From assembly GCA_009664345.1 (NCBI GenBank), contig CP043547.1, forward strand, positions 186,001 to 250,000: a stretch of 64,000 nt of DNA, in the 5' to 3' direction. A program made the translations under genes and the position numbers. The notes under the pieces were generated by a model. That model had not been told where the DNA came from. It saw only the letters and a list, made by a program, of their open reading frames with translations, and ran no database searches. Each line of letters begins with the position of its first letter. The stretch's first letter is position 1. This DNA comes from Planctomycetales bacterium 10988 (GTDB lineage Bacteria; Planctomycetota; Planctomycetia; Pirellulales; Pb10988). Below are positions 1 to 8,630 of this stretch, piece by piece.

Positions 1-429
1 GGCGTGAGTGAAACAGAACAGATCGCCACTTTCGAAAAAGACATACACTCCTGCCGCATCCACGACCGGAGTAGGAGCACCACGGCTGTGATAATCATCA
101 TTTTTTTGTAAGGCGCTGGCGGGGAGAACTTTCTTCCAAGCCTCAGTTCCGTCCTTGCAGCGGAAGGCAAATACCCATAGATTTTCCTTGTCATCTCCTT
201 CAACAGAGGTCAAATAGACCATTTCTTCCCAAACAACAGGGCTAGATTGTCCGTATCCAATAAGTTCGGCTTTCCATGCCAAATTTTCTTCCGCAGACCA
301 TTTGAGTGGCAAAGAAGGTTGAGAAGCCAAGCTGGTTCCATTGCCTCGAAACGCGGTCCAGGCTTCCTCTGCCTGAAGGGATTGAACACTAAAGAGCAGA
401 AGAACAACTGTGCAAAAAAAAGTTTTCAT
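1..429 (-). CDS. Secreted PQQ-like beta-propeller protein, N-terminal part only
   Basis: The frame is open from an ATG at 429 to the left edge of the window, so only the first 143 residues are present and the stop lies outside. Residues 1-20 form a signal peptide (MKTFFCTVVLLLFSVQSLQA). The mature start WTAFRGNGTS, followed by LAWKAEL, GQSSPVVW, VYLTS and PTPVVDAAGVYVFFESGDLFCF, is the typical opening of exported PQQ-binding-like beta-propeller proteins, which are abundant in planctomycetes. The blades usually start with an AxTPVV..D motif, visible here near residue 117. No enzymatic role can be given from this fragment. It is divergent from the thioredoxin-like gene at 614. Confidence 0.85.
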   Translation of the reverse strand, partial: MKTFFCTVVLLLFSVQSLQAEEAWTAFRGNGTSLASQPSLPLKWSAEENLAWKAELIGYGQSSPVVWEEMVYLTSVEGDDKENLWVFAFRCKDGTEAWKKVLPASALQKNDDYHSRGAPTPVVDAAGVYVFFESGDLFCFTHA

Positions 430-613
430 TCGAGGCGGGTATCCCTGGCTAGAAGGCGAAATGATTTTTGTGAAAGATAAAGACAATTTAAATAAGTGAG
501 ATTCTGTTGTCTAGGATCACTAAGAGTTTGCCATCTTATGATTGTTCATCTTGAAAGCGACTTGAGAACCTAACCAACAAAGATTTACTCCCCCCTTCCC
601 AAAGGAAAAATTG

Positions 614-1087
614 ATGCAAATCCGTACTGGCTCGATGGTTGTAGGAACACTGCTAGCTGGCTTGCTTGTGATGGGAACGCTTGGCTGTTTCAATCCGAAC
701 GACGCTTTTCAAGCTCTGGACTCTGTGTCCGGCAATGAGCGATCCCCTGAGGTTGCCAAAAAAATCGGGGCTCCTGTCAAACTTACCGCTGACAACTTTC
801 AACAGGAAGTCGTCAATGCCGATCAAGTTGTCTTGATTGACTTTTATGCCGATTGGTGCGGACCTTGTCGTTCCATGGAGCCGATCGTCAGCGACTTGGC
901 CTCGGATTACAAAGGCAAGCTGATTGTTGGAAAGGTCGATGTCGATAAAGAGCAGGCCTTGTCGCAACGAATGGGGATACAAGGACTTCCAACTTTTCTT
1001 TTGGTCAAGAATGGAAAAGTGGTGAAAAAATTTGTCGGCTCGCGTCCTCGTTCGGAATTAGAAGCTCAAATCAAAAAACATCTCTAA
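614..1087 (+). CDS. Thioredoxin-like lipoprotein
   Basis: This 157-residue protein has a lipoprotein signal peptide (hydrophobic residues 8-24, lipobox ending in Cys25) followed by a complete thioredoxin fold. The redox motif WCGPC is at residues 81-85, and the cis-proline region GLPTFLLV comes about 45 residues later. It should sit on the periplasmic face of a membrane and reduce or isomerise disulfides there, or act in cytochrome maturation; the partner is unknown. I use the ATG at 614, not the TTG one codon upstream, because AAAGGA at 601-606 is well spaced for it. The protein is longer than a plain thioredoxin (about 105 residues) only because of the signal peptide and a linker of about 25 residues. 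Classification is firm, substrate is not. Confidence 0.9.
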   Translation: MQIRTGSMVVGTLLAGLLVMGTLGCFNPNDAFQALDSVSGNERSPEVAKKIGAPVKLTADNFQQEVVNADQVVLIDFYADWCGPCRSMEPIVSDLASDYKGKLIVGKVDVDKEQALSQRMGIQGLPTFLLVKNGKVVKKFVGSRPRSELEAQIKKHL

Positions 1088-1118
1088 AATTCGCTTAACA
1101 CTTTCGACCGAACGCCTA

Positions 1119-1155
1119 AAATAAGAGCAATCCTCCTTCGGGAGTTCTCTTATTT
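1119..1155 (+). terminator. Hairpin terminator after the thioredoxin gene
   Basis: AAATAAGAG at the left pairs with CTCTTATTT at the right around an inner stem CTCC-TTCG-GGAG with a stable tetraloop. It lies 32 bases after the stop of the thioredoxin-like gene. The T tract is short, so efficiency is uncertain. Confidence 0.5.
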
Positions 1156-1254
1156 CCGATCATTCTATGGAATGAAAGCAATAGACAAGCCAGCCGGCAT
1201 CCAGTCCCCCTTGCTGGAGAAGCTTGGCTTTGATGAAAAATCAGTAGGCGTCGT

Positions 1255-1947
1255 ATGAAACTTTTGCGTATTTTAACCGTGATTCTCGCTTGTATGATTC
1301 TCCTTCTCTGCGGGAGCCTGATTGGCGCTTATTCAGCGAGTCAAGTCGAGCCGGAATTTTATCAACAGGTAATCCAAGAAGATCCTATCAAATTGGAAGA
1401 GGCAGGCGATGAACTAGAGGCAAAGACCTCCGCACTGGCCAGCCTTACCGATCGGCCTGGGACATGGCAAGCCTCTTTCACACAACGTCAAATCAATGGT
1501 TGGTTGGCCTCGGACTTGCCTGAAAAGCACCCTGATTTACTTCCCAAAAACATCCAGGATCCCAGAGTGGTTCTGGCTCCCGACGTGGTCAAAGTTGCCT
1601 GTCGCATGGAGCAAAACGGGGTTAGTTCGGTGATTTGGCTCGAATCGGAAGTCTTTTTGACCGATGAACGCGAACTAGCGATCCGTATTCGTTCATTGAA
1701 AGCTGGTGCCCTGCCGATGCCGACAAGCGTGCTCCTCGAACAACTCGATCAGGAATTCGAAAAGCTTTCTGTTTCGATTCGTCGAATTCAAAGTGAAGGG
1801 AAACAGACCTTGTTAATTAAACTTCCCAGAGCGAAAGAAGGAGTTTTCTCCCGAGAAATCGGTCAGCTAGAGGTACGAGAGGAAGAAGTGTTTATTGCCG
1901 GCAAGACGACTGATGAGAATCAAGAGACTACGGATCCAACCGAGTAA
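1255..1947 (+). CDS. Unknown membrane-anchored protein
   Basis: This 230-residue protein has one N-terminal hydrophobic segment (residues 4-26) that serves as signal peptide or anchor, and an exported remainder rich in Glu and Gln. The middle reads like the YpmS/DUF2140 type of extracytoplasmic protein: a W-x-A-x-F-T-Q-R-Q-I-N-G-W-L stretch at about residues 71-84, then a beta-rich region. That resemblance is from memory and weak. No catalytic motif is visible. The last 20 bases overlap the end of the convergent phosphoesterase gene. The Shine-Dalgarno sequence is poor, but no better start is present downstream before the hydrophobic segment. Confidence 0.7.
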   Translation: MKLLRILTVILACMILLLCGSLIGAYSASQVEPEFYQQVIQEDPIKLEEAGDELEAKTSALASLTDRPGTWQASFTQRQINGWLASDLPEKHPDLLPKNIQDPRVVLAPDVVKVACRMEQNGVSSVIWLESEVFLTDERELAIRIRSLKAGALPMPTSVLLEQLDQEFEKLSVSIRRIQSEGKQTLLIKLPRAKEGVFSREIGQLEVREEEVFIAGKTTDENQETTDPTE

Positions 1948-2314
1948 AGCTCCAGGCCGCTGCCGATTCCATCTCTTTTACTAATTGAAAAGTTCCTCGG
2001 AGCCGAGTTCCGAAGAGTTGAAACTTCAGCAGTTTTTCGGATTGAAGAACCCATTGACAGCTTCCACGATCCCACTGCTTAACACTTCCTCGATTGTTGG
2101 AAATCGGCCCTTCATACAATAAATAATCCCTGCGGTGATCCGGTAAGACCACGGCAGGGATTATTTGTGCAGTGTCAGGTTGTAAAGCTAACGCAAAGGT
2201 CTTCAGTTTTGAAATGCTGTCAATTTCAAACAACAGGTCCCAATGCGAATCGCGAGGATGTTCGGCTGGCAACTCGTGAAAAAGAATCACAAAAGAAAGC
2301 TCTTCACTTGCCAC
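1928..2314 (-). CDS. LigD-type 3'-phosphoesterase domain protein
   Basis: The 128-residue product matches the 3'-phosphoesterase (PE) domain found at the N-terminus of bacterial LigD. It has FHELP near residue 12, HWDLLFEID at about 24-32, a LPDHRRDYLLYEGPIS block at about 57-72 and a RGSVKQWDRG strand after that. In LigD the PE domain trims 3'-phosphates and ribonucleotides at breaks; stand-alone versions exist in many bacteria. Active-site His and Asp residues in the HWD and DHR blocks are present. It starts with GTG at 2314, 16 bases after the sufT stop, and is the last gene of the Fe-S block. Its 3' end overlaps the convergent gene by 20 bases. No polymerase or ligase domain and no Ku gene are in this window. 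Confidence 0.75.
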   Translation of the reverse strand: MASEELSFVILFHELPAEHPRDSHWDLLFEIDSISKLKTFALALQPDTAQIIPAVVLPDHRRDYLLYEGPISNNRGSVKQWDRGSCQWVLQSEKLLKFQLFGTRLRGTFQLVKEMESAAAWSFTRLDP

Positions 2315-2330
2315 AACTTCTCTGCTTTAC

Positions 2331-2657
2331 CTAAAAAATGCCGAGTTGATCGCGAGCATCGTCCGTCATCATTTCCGGGTCCCAAGGTGGAGTCATGACC
2401 AATTTGACCTCAACTTCGCGCACGCCTTCCATTTCTTGAACGCAAGTTTTGGTCGAATGAATCAACTGAGGCCCAGCCGGACAGGCTGGCGAGGTAAGCG
2501 TCATTTCGATCAAGACATCTTTTTCTTCTGCGTTCTCTTCAATGTCTTGCAGTTGAATGTCATAAACTAGTCCAAGATCGACGACATTGACAAACAACTC
2601 TGGATCGATGACGTGCTCTTTCATCGTTTCGCGAATGGCTTCTACTTCGACAGACAT
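2331..2657 (-). CDS. sufT: MIP18/SufT-family Fe-S assembly factor
   Basis: This 108-residue protein is of the DUF59/MIP18 family (SufT, PaaD-like), which helps mature Fe-S proteins. Diagnostic features are DPELFVNVVDLGLVYDI at residues 19-35, the single conserved Cys59 in LTSPACPAGP, and the C-terminal V.L..TPPWDPEMM segment. The start ATG at 2657 is preceded by GAAAGG at good distance. It is 25 bases downstream of the Rieske gene and 16 upstream of the phosphoesterase gene, so these three are very likely co-transcribed with sufD. The name sufT is used for the family member found in suf operons; the exact client proteins are not known. Confidence 0.87.
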   Translation of the reverse strand: MSVEVEAIRETMKEHVIDPELFVNVVDLGLVYDIQLQDIEENAEEKDVLIEMTLTSPACPAGPQLIHSTKTCVQEMEGVREVEVKLVMTPPWDPEMMTDDARDQLGIF

Positions 2658-2682
2658 GGTTCAACCTTTCAATGTAAAACTT

Positions 2683-2994
2683 CTATTCTTCTTCATCCAA
2701 AGCGATATAGATATCGTCATCTTCGACCTTCACCGGAAACGATTGGATAGGGCGAATGGCCGGCATGGTTAAGGCCGCCCCGGAGCGAATGTCAAACTTG
2801 GCCCCATGCATGGGACAGACAATCGCCCCTTCCTCTAAATTGCCATCGGAAAGCGGAACCGCAGCGTGGCTGCATTGGTCTTCCAAGGCAAAGTATTCCC
2901 CATCTTGGTGAACAATAATCAAAAACTGATCTTCAACTTCGACCGGCAAAATACCGCTGGCGGGGATTTCCGAAACCTTCGCGACTTTAATCAC
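2683..2994 (-). CDS. Rieske-type [2Fe-2S] ferredoxin
   Basis: The 103-residue protein is a free-standing Rieske ferredoxin. Both cluster-binding motifs are complete: C41-x-H43 and C60-x2-H63 (CSH and CPMH). The length fits the small soluble ferredoxins of the non-haem oxygenase or NirD type, with no signal peptide or membrane segment. Such genes often sit in suf operons as the ferredoxin linked to SufBCD; a role as electron donor during cluster assembly is inference. It starts with GTG at 2994, 50 bases after sufD, with only a weak ribosome site, which suggests translation after sufD on one message. Confidence 0.88.
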   Translation of the reverse strand: MIKVAKVSEIPASGILPVEVEDQFLIIVHQDGEYFALEDQCSHAAVPLSDGNLEEGAIVCPMHGAKFDIRSGAALTMPAIRPIQSFPVKVEDDDIYIALDEEE

Positions 2995-3044
2995 GGGCTT
3001 GTTCCATTCTAGACAGGAATTGGGAGAGAGAACAAAAGGGTTGT

Positions 3045-4352
3045 TTAGACATATTCACGGATTCGACGACCGATCGCTTCCGCCAAAGCCTCTTTGACAC
3101 TTTCAATCGTGATGCGGTCAAAGATTTGTTGAAAGAATCCCGCCACGATCATGCGGGTGGCTTCTTTCTTTGTTAACCCGCGAGATTGAGCGTAGACAAT
3201 TTGTTCTTCTTCCACTTTCCCCGTCGTCGCCCCATGGGTGCAGATGACGTCATCGGCTTCGATTTCCAAACCGGGAATGGAATCCGTACGGGCATGATTG
3301 GAAAGCATTAAGTTATCATTGCGTTGATAACCATTGGTTTTTTGAGCTACGGAATCGACCTTGATCATTCCTCGCCAAACGAGGTGCGACTTGTCTTGAA
3401 GGGCCGATTTATAAAGGAGATCGCTGATTGCATTCTCGGCACGATGATGTTGCAGCGTGTGATAGGCCAAATGCTGTTTATCTTCGGTAAACATCACGCC
3501 GTTGACTTGGGCTTGGGATTCCTCACCGGTGAGTTCCACATGTTGATTGACTTTCGCCAGCCGAGCCCCCAGGGCGCCGATGGTCCATTGCAATTGGGCT
3601 TTCTTTTCAACTCTGGCCTTTTGATGAGCAAAGTGGAATGTTCCCATGCCCCAGTTTTGCAGATTCACATAGCGAAGTTTTGCCTTTTCTCCGACGAAAA
3701 GTTCCACACCTCCACAATGAAGACCGGGATCATTGCCACGGCCGAGGGTTTCGGCCATAAGGGTTGCTTCGGCACCGGATTCCAAAATGACCAAGGTATG
3801 CGAGAAGTCCACTCCCCCTGCGGAAATGGCGGACCACATGTGAAGCGGAAGATCAACTTTTACGCCTTTGGGAACATAAAGAACTGCTCCTCCACTCCAA
3901 CCGGCGGCATGCAAGGCGGAGAACTTGTCGTAATCGGTATTCACCAATTGTAAAAAGTAGGGTTTGAGCAGATCGCCATGGGTGTTGAGAATCTCACTCA
4001 AAGAACCAAAGAGAACGCCTTGCTCTTGATATTTTTCCTCTAAAAAAGAGGATTGCGGAAAGCTATCGACGCTTCCGACCTGCCCACCAAGCTCAACGCC
4101 GAGACTTAACAAGGCTTCTTCGGGTTGAACTTCGGCGGTCTTTTCCAAGGCAAAACCGTAACGATTCAGTCGCAACGGTCGAAGGTCGGTCCGCCGCCAT
4201 TCTTCGAGTCGGCGATGGGGCATTTCGAGCGATTCGTAGGATTCCCAAGCTTTCTTTCGCAGATCACTCACCCAGGATGGTTCGTTGCGGGTTTCAAGAA
4301 AGGCAGAAAAGCTTTCGGAAGTAAATCCAGAATGCGTAGCAAGCTCGGTCAT
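3045..4352 (-). CDS. sufD: Fe-S cluster assembly scaffold subunit SufD
   Basis: This 435-residue protein is SufD, partner of SufB and SufC in the SufBC2D scaffold that builds [4Fe-4S] clusters in the cytoplasm. The N-terminal part holds the helical region with RRLEEWRRTDLRPL, the middle is the beta-helix core, and the C-terminal region has the family signature HGATTGKVEEEQIVYAQSRGL with a GLTKKEA motif. The size is normal. It follows sufB but after 192 bases, with a strong hairpin in the gap, so its level may be set separately. The Shine-Dalgarno before the ATG at 4352 is weak. Confidence 0.95.
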   Translation of the reverse strand: MTELATHSGFTSESFSAFLETRNEPSWVSDLRKKAWESYESLEMPHRRLEEWRRTDLRPLRLNRYGFALEKTAEVQPEEALLSLGVELGGQVGSVDSFPQSSFLEEKYQEQGVLFGSLSEILNTHGDLLKPYFLQLVNTDYDKFSALHAAGWSGGAVLYVPKGVKVDLPLHMWSAISAGGVDFSHTLVILESGAEATLMAETLGRGNDPGLHCGGVELFVGEKAKLRYVNLQNWGMGTFHFAHQKARVEKKAQLQWTIGALGARLAKVNQHVELTGEESQAQVNGVMFTEDKQHLAYHTLQHHRAENAISDLLYKSALQDKSHLVWRGMIKVDSVAQKTNGYQRNDNLMLSNHARTDSIPGLEIEADDVICTHGATTGKVEEEQIVYAQSRGLTKKEATRMIVAGFFQQIFDRITIESVKEALAEAIGRRIREYV

Positions 4353-4493
4353 GGATGTCGTCTCTAGTTAAATACAAAAAATGTTTTTTGGTTTGGAAGC
4401 TCTGAAGGATAGAAAGAACTTCATTAAGGAAGGAAGCTTGGTCGCAAGCAACACGATAAAATCTGAGGGGAGCTGACTTGATAGAAAGGCAAT

Positions 4494-4527
4494 CAGAAGT
4501 GCAAAGAGGGGACGCTTCGCACTTCTG
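4494..4527 (-). promoter_or_regulatory. Hairpin in the sufB-sufD gap
   Basis: CAGAAGTGC at 4494-4502 and GCACTTCTG at 4519-4527 form a perfect 9-bp stem around a 16-base loop. On the coding (minus) strand it begins 18 bases after the sufB stop. No U tract follows, so it looks more like an mRNA-stabilising or attenuating structure than a full terminator. Confidence 0.5.
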
Positions 4528-4544
4528 AAAAAGAACCAAGTCAA

Positions 4545-5960
4545 TTAACCGACGGAACCTTCCATTTGGAGTTGGATCAATCGGTTCATTTCCACGGCGT
4601 ATTCCATCGGCAGCTCTTTGACCAACGGTTCGACAAAACCATTGACAATCATCGTGCTGGCTTCCGGTTCGCTCAGGCCGCGGCTCATAAGATAGAAGAG
4701 TTGCTCTTCATTAATGCGGGAGACCGAAGCTTCGTGACCGATCGTCACTTCATCTTCTTCCACTTCGATATAAGGATAGGTATCGCTGCGGCTGATAGGA
4801 TCAAGAATTAAAGCATCGCAAACAACGCTGCTCTTGGAATTCTTAGCACCATCTTCGACTTTCACCAAGCCGCGATAGCTGCTGCGTCCGCCGCCTCGGG
4901 AAATCGATTTCGAAACGATGAGGCTCGAAGTATCGGGAGCGGCATGGACTACTTTCGCACCAGCGTCTTGATGTTGGCCTTTATTGGCAAACGCGATGGA
5001 GAGAATTTCTCCTCGGGCACCGGGTTCCATCATATAGACGGCCGGATATTTCATCGTCAGTTGGCTACCGAGGTTTCCATCGACCCATTCCATCGTAGCG
5101 TCGCGATAAGCGACGGCACGTTTGGTGACCAAGTTATAAATATTGTTGGCCCAGTTTTGAATCGTGGTATAACGACAGCGGCCGCCTTTTTTCACCATGA
5201 TTTCGACAACTGCCGAGTGGAGGCTTTCGGTAGTATATTTAGGAGCGGTACATCCTTCGACGTAGTGAACTTGTGCCCCTTCGTCGACGATGATCAAAGT
5301 CCGTTCGAATTGCCCCATGCTTTCGGCATTGATGCGGAAATAGGCTTGCAACGGGAATTCAATTTTAACTCCCGGCGGGACATAAATAAACGAACCACCC
5401 GACCAAACCGCCGAGTTCAATGCGGCAAATTTATTGTCTTCCGGCGGAATGACTTTGGCGAAGTATTCTTGCACAAGGTCAGGATATTCCCGCACGGCAG
5501 AATCCGTATCGGTAAAGATAACGCCTTGCTTTTCGAGGTCTTCTTGCAAAGAACCGTAAACGACTTCACTTTCGTATTGGGCTTTCACCCCGGCAAGATA
5601 TTTCTTTTCCGCTTCCGGAATCCCCAGCTTATCAAAGGTGTCTTTGATTTCAGCAGGCACATCATCCCAACTGTGACCTTGGCGGTCCGAAGGTTTGATA
5701 TAGTAGTAAATATCTTGGAAATCGATGTTGATATTTCCGCCCCAATTGGGCATCGGTTTGGAATTAAAGATATCCAAAGAACGTAAACGGAAATCTCGCA
5801 TCCATTCCGGTTCTTTTTTCATCGCAGAGATTTCACTGACAATATCAGCATCGAGACCTTTGCGACTTTTAAAGATATATTTTTCTTCATTGCGGAAGTC
5901 ATATTTATTAATGTCCTCAAAACCGAGGTCTTCATGTTCCGCTTTTGTATCCGTAGCCAT
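4545..5960 (-). CDS. sufB: Fe-S cluster assembly scaffold subunit SufB
   Basis: This 471-residue protein is SufB, the subunit on which clusters are assembled together with SufC ATPase and SufD. The typical length (about 470) and landmarks are present: the [17 protein letters not shown] segment early, [21 protein letters not shown] at about residues 190-210, [23 protein letters not shown] after it, and the C-terminal [22 protein letters not shown]. The Cys in EGCTAP is the conserved cysteine linked to sulfur transfer. AAAGGGAA precedes the ATG at good spacing. No SufS desulfurase or SufU/SufE is in the window, so the sulfur donor must be encoded elsewhere. Confidence 0.97.
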   Translation of the reverse strand: MATDTKAEHEDLGFEDINKYDFRNEEKYIFKSRKGLDADIVSEISAMKKEPEWMRDFRLRSLDIFNSKPMPNWGGNINIDFQDIYYYIKPSDRQGHSWDDVPAEIKDTFDKLGIPEAEKKYLAGVKAQYESEVVYGSLQEDLEKQGVIFTDTDSAVREYPDLVQEYFAKVIPPEDNKFAALNSAVWSGGSFIYVPPGVKIEFPLQAYFRINAESMGQFERTLIIVDEGAQVHYVEGCTAPKYTTESLHSAVVEIMVKKGGRCRYTTIQNWANNIYNLVTKRAVAYRDATMEWVDGNLGSQLTMKYPAVYMMEPGARGEILSIAFANKGQHQDAGAKVVHAAPDTSSLIVSKSISRGGGRSSYRGLVKVEDGAKNSKSSVVCDALILDPISRSDTYPYIEVEEDEVTIGHEASVSRINEEQLFYLMSRGLSEPEASTMIVNGFVEPLVKELPMEYAVEMNRLIQLQMEGSVG

Positions 5961-6123
5961 GGTATTCCCTTTGAATATTTAATTTGAAAAACAAATAGAC
6001 ATTAGAATTTATTTACTCTTCAAACTAAAAGTTTTGGTACTGGCAATGCTTGAAAATTCTTTTAGAACTTCACTTCATTTCTATTTCATTATAGTCATGA
6101 AGCTCATTCATTGTTCGCAACCA

Positions 6124-6942
6124 TTAGCTGGAAGCGGTCGTTTCTTCTTCCATTGATTCGTTTTCAGCAGCCGCTTCGGGGTGCTCGTGTCGAATGCGGC
6201 CGTAACCTTCTTTATGCAATTCAGCGGCCAGCTCAGCCCCACCGGTTTCGACAATCCGTCCGCCTAACATCACGTGGGTGTAGTCGGGTCGGTTATGTTC
6301 GAGCAGCCGTTCATGGTGCGTAATAATCAGGATGCCCATTTCGGCACCGCCAATCTCCGCAATACTGGTACTGGCAAGGCGAACCGCGTCAGCATCGAGT
6401 CCGCTATCCGTTTCATCGAGAATGGCGAACTTCGGTCGGAGCATGGCGAGTTGTAAAATCTCGGCCCGCTTCATTTCGCCGCCGGAGAAGCCTTCGTTAA
6501 CATATCGCCGGGCGAACTGCGTATCCATTTTCAGCTGATCCATTTTCGACTTCAGTTCCTTACGAAATTCTCGCATCGGAATGAGGTCTTCCCCTTCTTT
6601 TCGGTCGGGGTTGCGAACATTCGTTGAAGCATGACGGAGGAAGTCGGCCATCTTCACGCCAGGGATGGACATTGGGCGTTGAAAAGCCATGAACAAACCA
6701 GCGCGGGCACGTTCATGCACTTCCATTTCCAAGAGGTCTTCTCCATTAAGTTCAACCGAACCAGAAGTCACCTCATAACGGGGATGTCCCATCAAAGCCA
6801 ATCCGAGGGTGCTTTTTCCCGAACCGTTCGGTCCCATCAACGCATGAACTTCTCCACGGTTCAGGGTTAAATTGACCCCTTTGAGAATCGGTTTCCCTTC
6901 GACGGAGACATGAAGATCGCAAATTTTTAACGTTTCTGTCAT
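6124..6942 (-). CDS. sufC: Fe-S cluster assembly ATPase SufC
   Basis: The 272-residue protein is the ABC-type ATPase of the SufBCD complex. Walker A GPNGSGKST lies at residues 37-45, the signature FSGGEMKR near 152, Walker B with FAILDETDSGLD near 170 and the switch histidine in ITHHERLL near 207. The SufC hallmark DETDSGLDADAV is complete. The C-terminus carries an acidic tail of about 15 residues beyond the usual end. It lies between nuoB and sufB, with 102 and 163 bases on either side, and no clear Shine-Dalgarno before the ATG. Confidence 0.97.
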   Translation of the reverse strand: MTETLKICDLHVSVEGKPILKGVNLTLNRGEVHALMGPNGSGKSTLGLALMGHPRYEVTSGSVELNGEDLLEMEVHERARAGLFMAFQRPMSIPGVKMADFLRHASTNVRNPDRKEGEDLIPMREFRKELKSKMDQLKMDTQFARRYVNEGFSGGEMKRAEILQLAMLRPKFAILDETDSGLDADAVRLASTSIAEIGGAEMGILIITHHERLLEHNRPDYTHVMLGGRIVETGGAELAAELHKEGYGRIRHEHPEAAAENESMEEETTASS

Positions 6943-7044
6943 GGATACAACTATTGAGTGTTAGGTGAGATTAAAGGATACGAAGGCGTGATTCTGTGGC
7001 AAAAATCTTTGGTATAAACAAAAACGATTGATGCCGAAATCACG

Positions 7045-7689
7045 CTATTTTTTGGTAAATTCTTGATGATGAAAGGCGAGGTCGTCTTCTTGCACCTCTA
7101 CATGGCCGGATCGCGAAGGAACCGGAAGTTCGTCGTCAACCTTGGTATTGGTCGAAGCAAGCGAACGAACCCAATCAATCGCACTCTCCGAAGAGGTCTT
7201 TCGTTTGGCCAAATGATGGCCGCGTACTTTGTCTTGAATTCGCATCAACCCTTCAAGGAGGGCTTCCGGGCGTGGGGGACACCCTGGCACATAAACATCA
7301 ACCGGGACGACTAAATCGACCCCTTTGACGACGTGATAGCCATACTTGAAGTAAGGACCTCCTCCGACGGTGCAGGCCCCCATGGCAATCACGAATTTCG
7401 GATCGGGCATCATGTTGTAAAGCCGACGAATCCGGCTGGCCATTTTATAGGTGACCGTTCCGGAGACGATCATCAAATCGGCTTGCCGCGGAGTCGCTCG
7501 AAAGGCGCCCGCTCCGAAACGTTCTAAATCATAACGACTTGCGCCGGCGGCCATCATTTCCATGGCACAACAGGCCAGCCCAAACGTCATCGGCCAGAGG
7601 CTCGATTCGCGTGCCCAGTTGATGGCCTGGTCGAGAGTCGAAGTGATGACTCCTTCTTCGAATCGGCCTTCAATCCATGGCTGTCTCAT
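7045..7689 (-). CDS. nuoB: NADH-quinone oxidoreductase subunit B-like protein
   Basis: This 214-residue protein has all four ligands of the N2 [4Fe-4S] cluster of complex I subunit B: adjacent C40-C41 (ACCAMEMM), C106 (GACTVGGG) and C137 (PGCPPRPE). The quinone-site region around [22 protein letters not shown] is also present. NuoB normally sits in a 13-14 gene nuo operon; here it stands alone between sufR and sufC, with AAGGA before its ATG. It has a C-terminal extension of about 50 polar residues. It may be the only nuoB of the genome, moved away from the operon, or a paralogue with another redox role; the window cannot decide. Confidence 0.9.
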   Translation of the reverse strand: MRQPWIEGRFEEGVITSTLDQAINWARESSLWPMTFGLACCAMEMMAAGASRYDLERFGAGAFRATPRQADLMIVSGTVTYKMASRIRRLYNMMPDPKFVIAMGACTVGGGPYFKYGYHVVKGVDLVVPVDVYVPGCPPRPEALLEGLMRIQDKVRGHHLAKRKTSSESAIDWVRSLASTNTKVDDELPVPSRSGHVEVQEDDLAFHHQEFTKK

Positions 7690-7854
7690 TGAACGTCCTT
7701 CTCAACTAAAATATTTCATCCAGAAAGCAATCGAGCCGAGCGAAAATGCGTAACTCTTTGTTGTTTACTTCTTTCCGGGTCTTGGTTTGCAATCACAACA
7801 TCGTGAACGATTTCACTTAGTTATATTTTAAGAAAGCCGGGAAACCTAGGGGGT

Positions 7855-8499
7855 CTATTTCTCGGGGGTTCGTTCTGGGGAGGAATCGACCTGAAAGCGA
7901 CAACAGGCGTGGCCATCAAGGCGGCATTCCGCCAAGTCCACTTTTTCCTCAAGTAGTTCACCGACAAGCATTTGCTCCATCGTGCAGACCGAACGATCAT
8001 GCTCCGCCAAGGTCGGATAAGGACAATCCACCGCTTGCAGAATCGGCAGGGGGCCGGAATCATCCACCTTGAACTGAACACCGCGATCGCTCAAAAGCAT
8101 TTGCACGGCCTTCATTTTTTCTTCATAAGTCGAGCCTTGAATTTCTCGATGATATTTTTGGGCCAATCGACCGACGACCCGCTCCATCAATTGTTCTCTT
8201 AATTCAAGGTCAGGAATCGCCTGAAGTTCTTGCCACAAGGCGATCGCCAAGTCATTTAAGTTCGAACCGGCTTGCTGGGTGCCTTTCTCCGTCACGGAAT
8301 ATTGGTGACTGGGACGACCGCGACCTTGATGACAGGTCTTGCGTTCGATCATCCCGGCTGCCATCATACGCGTAAGTCGTTGGCGTACCGCAGTTGCTGT
8401 AACTCCTAAGTTGTCAGCAATTTCCGTTACTCCGGCGGGTCCGCTCCGACGGAGCAAATCGAGAACTTCACGATCACTCCCGAGTAACATGGTTGACAT
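7855..8499 (-). CDS. sufR: SufR-family Fe-S-sensing transcriptional regulator
   Basis: The 214-residue protein has an N-terminal winged helix (about residues 10-72, with VTEIADNLGVTATAVRQRLTR as recognition region) and a C-terminal cysteine-rich domain. Cysteines fall at 159, 172, 192, 199 and 200; the first two are spaced C-x12-C as in SufR proteins, which bind a [4Fe-4S] cluster and repress suf operons when clusters are plentiful. It is the first gene of the Fe-S block. The ATG at 8499 has AAGGA seven bases upstream. A GTTG-N6-CAAC inverted repeat covers the start codon, fitting autoregulation. Confidence 0.88.
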   Translation of the reverse strand: MSTMLLGSDREVLDLLRRSGPAGVTEIADNLGVTATAVRQRLTRMMAAGMIERKTCHQGRGRPSHQYSVTEKGTQQAGSNLNDLAIALWQELQAIPDLELREQLMERVVGRLAQKYHREIQGSTYEEKMKAVQMLLSDRGVQFKVDDSGPLPILQAVDCPYPTLAEHDRSVCTMEQMLVGELLEEKVDLAECRLDGHACCRFQVDSSPERTPEK

Positions 8500-8505
8500 A
8501 ACAAC
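8492..8505. promoter_or_regulatory. Candidate SufR operator over the sufR start codon
   Basis: GTTG-acataa-CAAC is a perfect 4+6+4 inverted repeat spanning the sufR start codon. The operator described for cyanobacterial SufR is CAAC-N6-GTTG, the same half-sites in the opposite order, so the match is suggestive only. Confidence 0.35.
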
Positions 8506-8544
8506 ATCCTTAGCAGTTCAGAGAAATTGGCTTCCTTTTAAGAA

Positions 8545-8572
8545 ATCCTATTCATTTTGACATTTTTTGCAA
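8545..8572 (-). promoter_or_regulatory. Candidate sigma-70 promoter of sufR
   Basis: On the minus strand TTGCAA (8572-8567) and TAGGAT (8550-8545) are 16 bases apart, each matching the consensus at four of six positions. It lies about 45 bases upstream of the sufR start. Confidence 0.35.
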
Positions 8573-8630
8573 TGATATATGCGAAAAATCACGGCTTTTT
8601 TTCTGCTATTTTCATAAGGTGTTGACATAA

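Noticed and set aside
247-480. 77-codon plus-strand frame at the left end
   Set aside because: Opposite to the exported propeller protein, whose N-terminus reads clearly on the minus strand.
4944-5786. 280-codon open frame opposite sufB
   Set aside because: Antisense shadow of a strongly conserved gene, with no ribosome site or recognisable domain.
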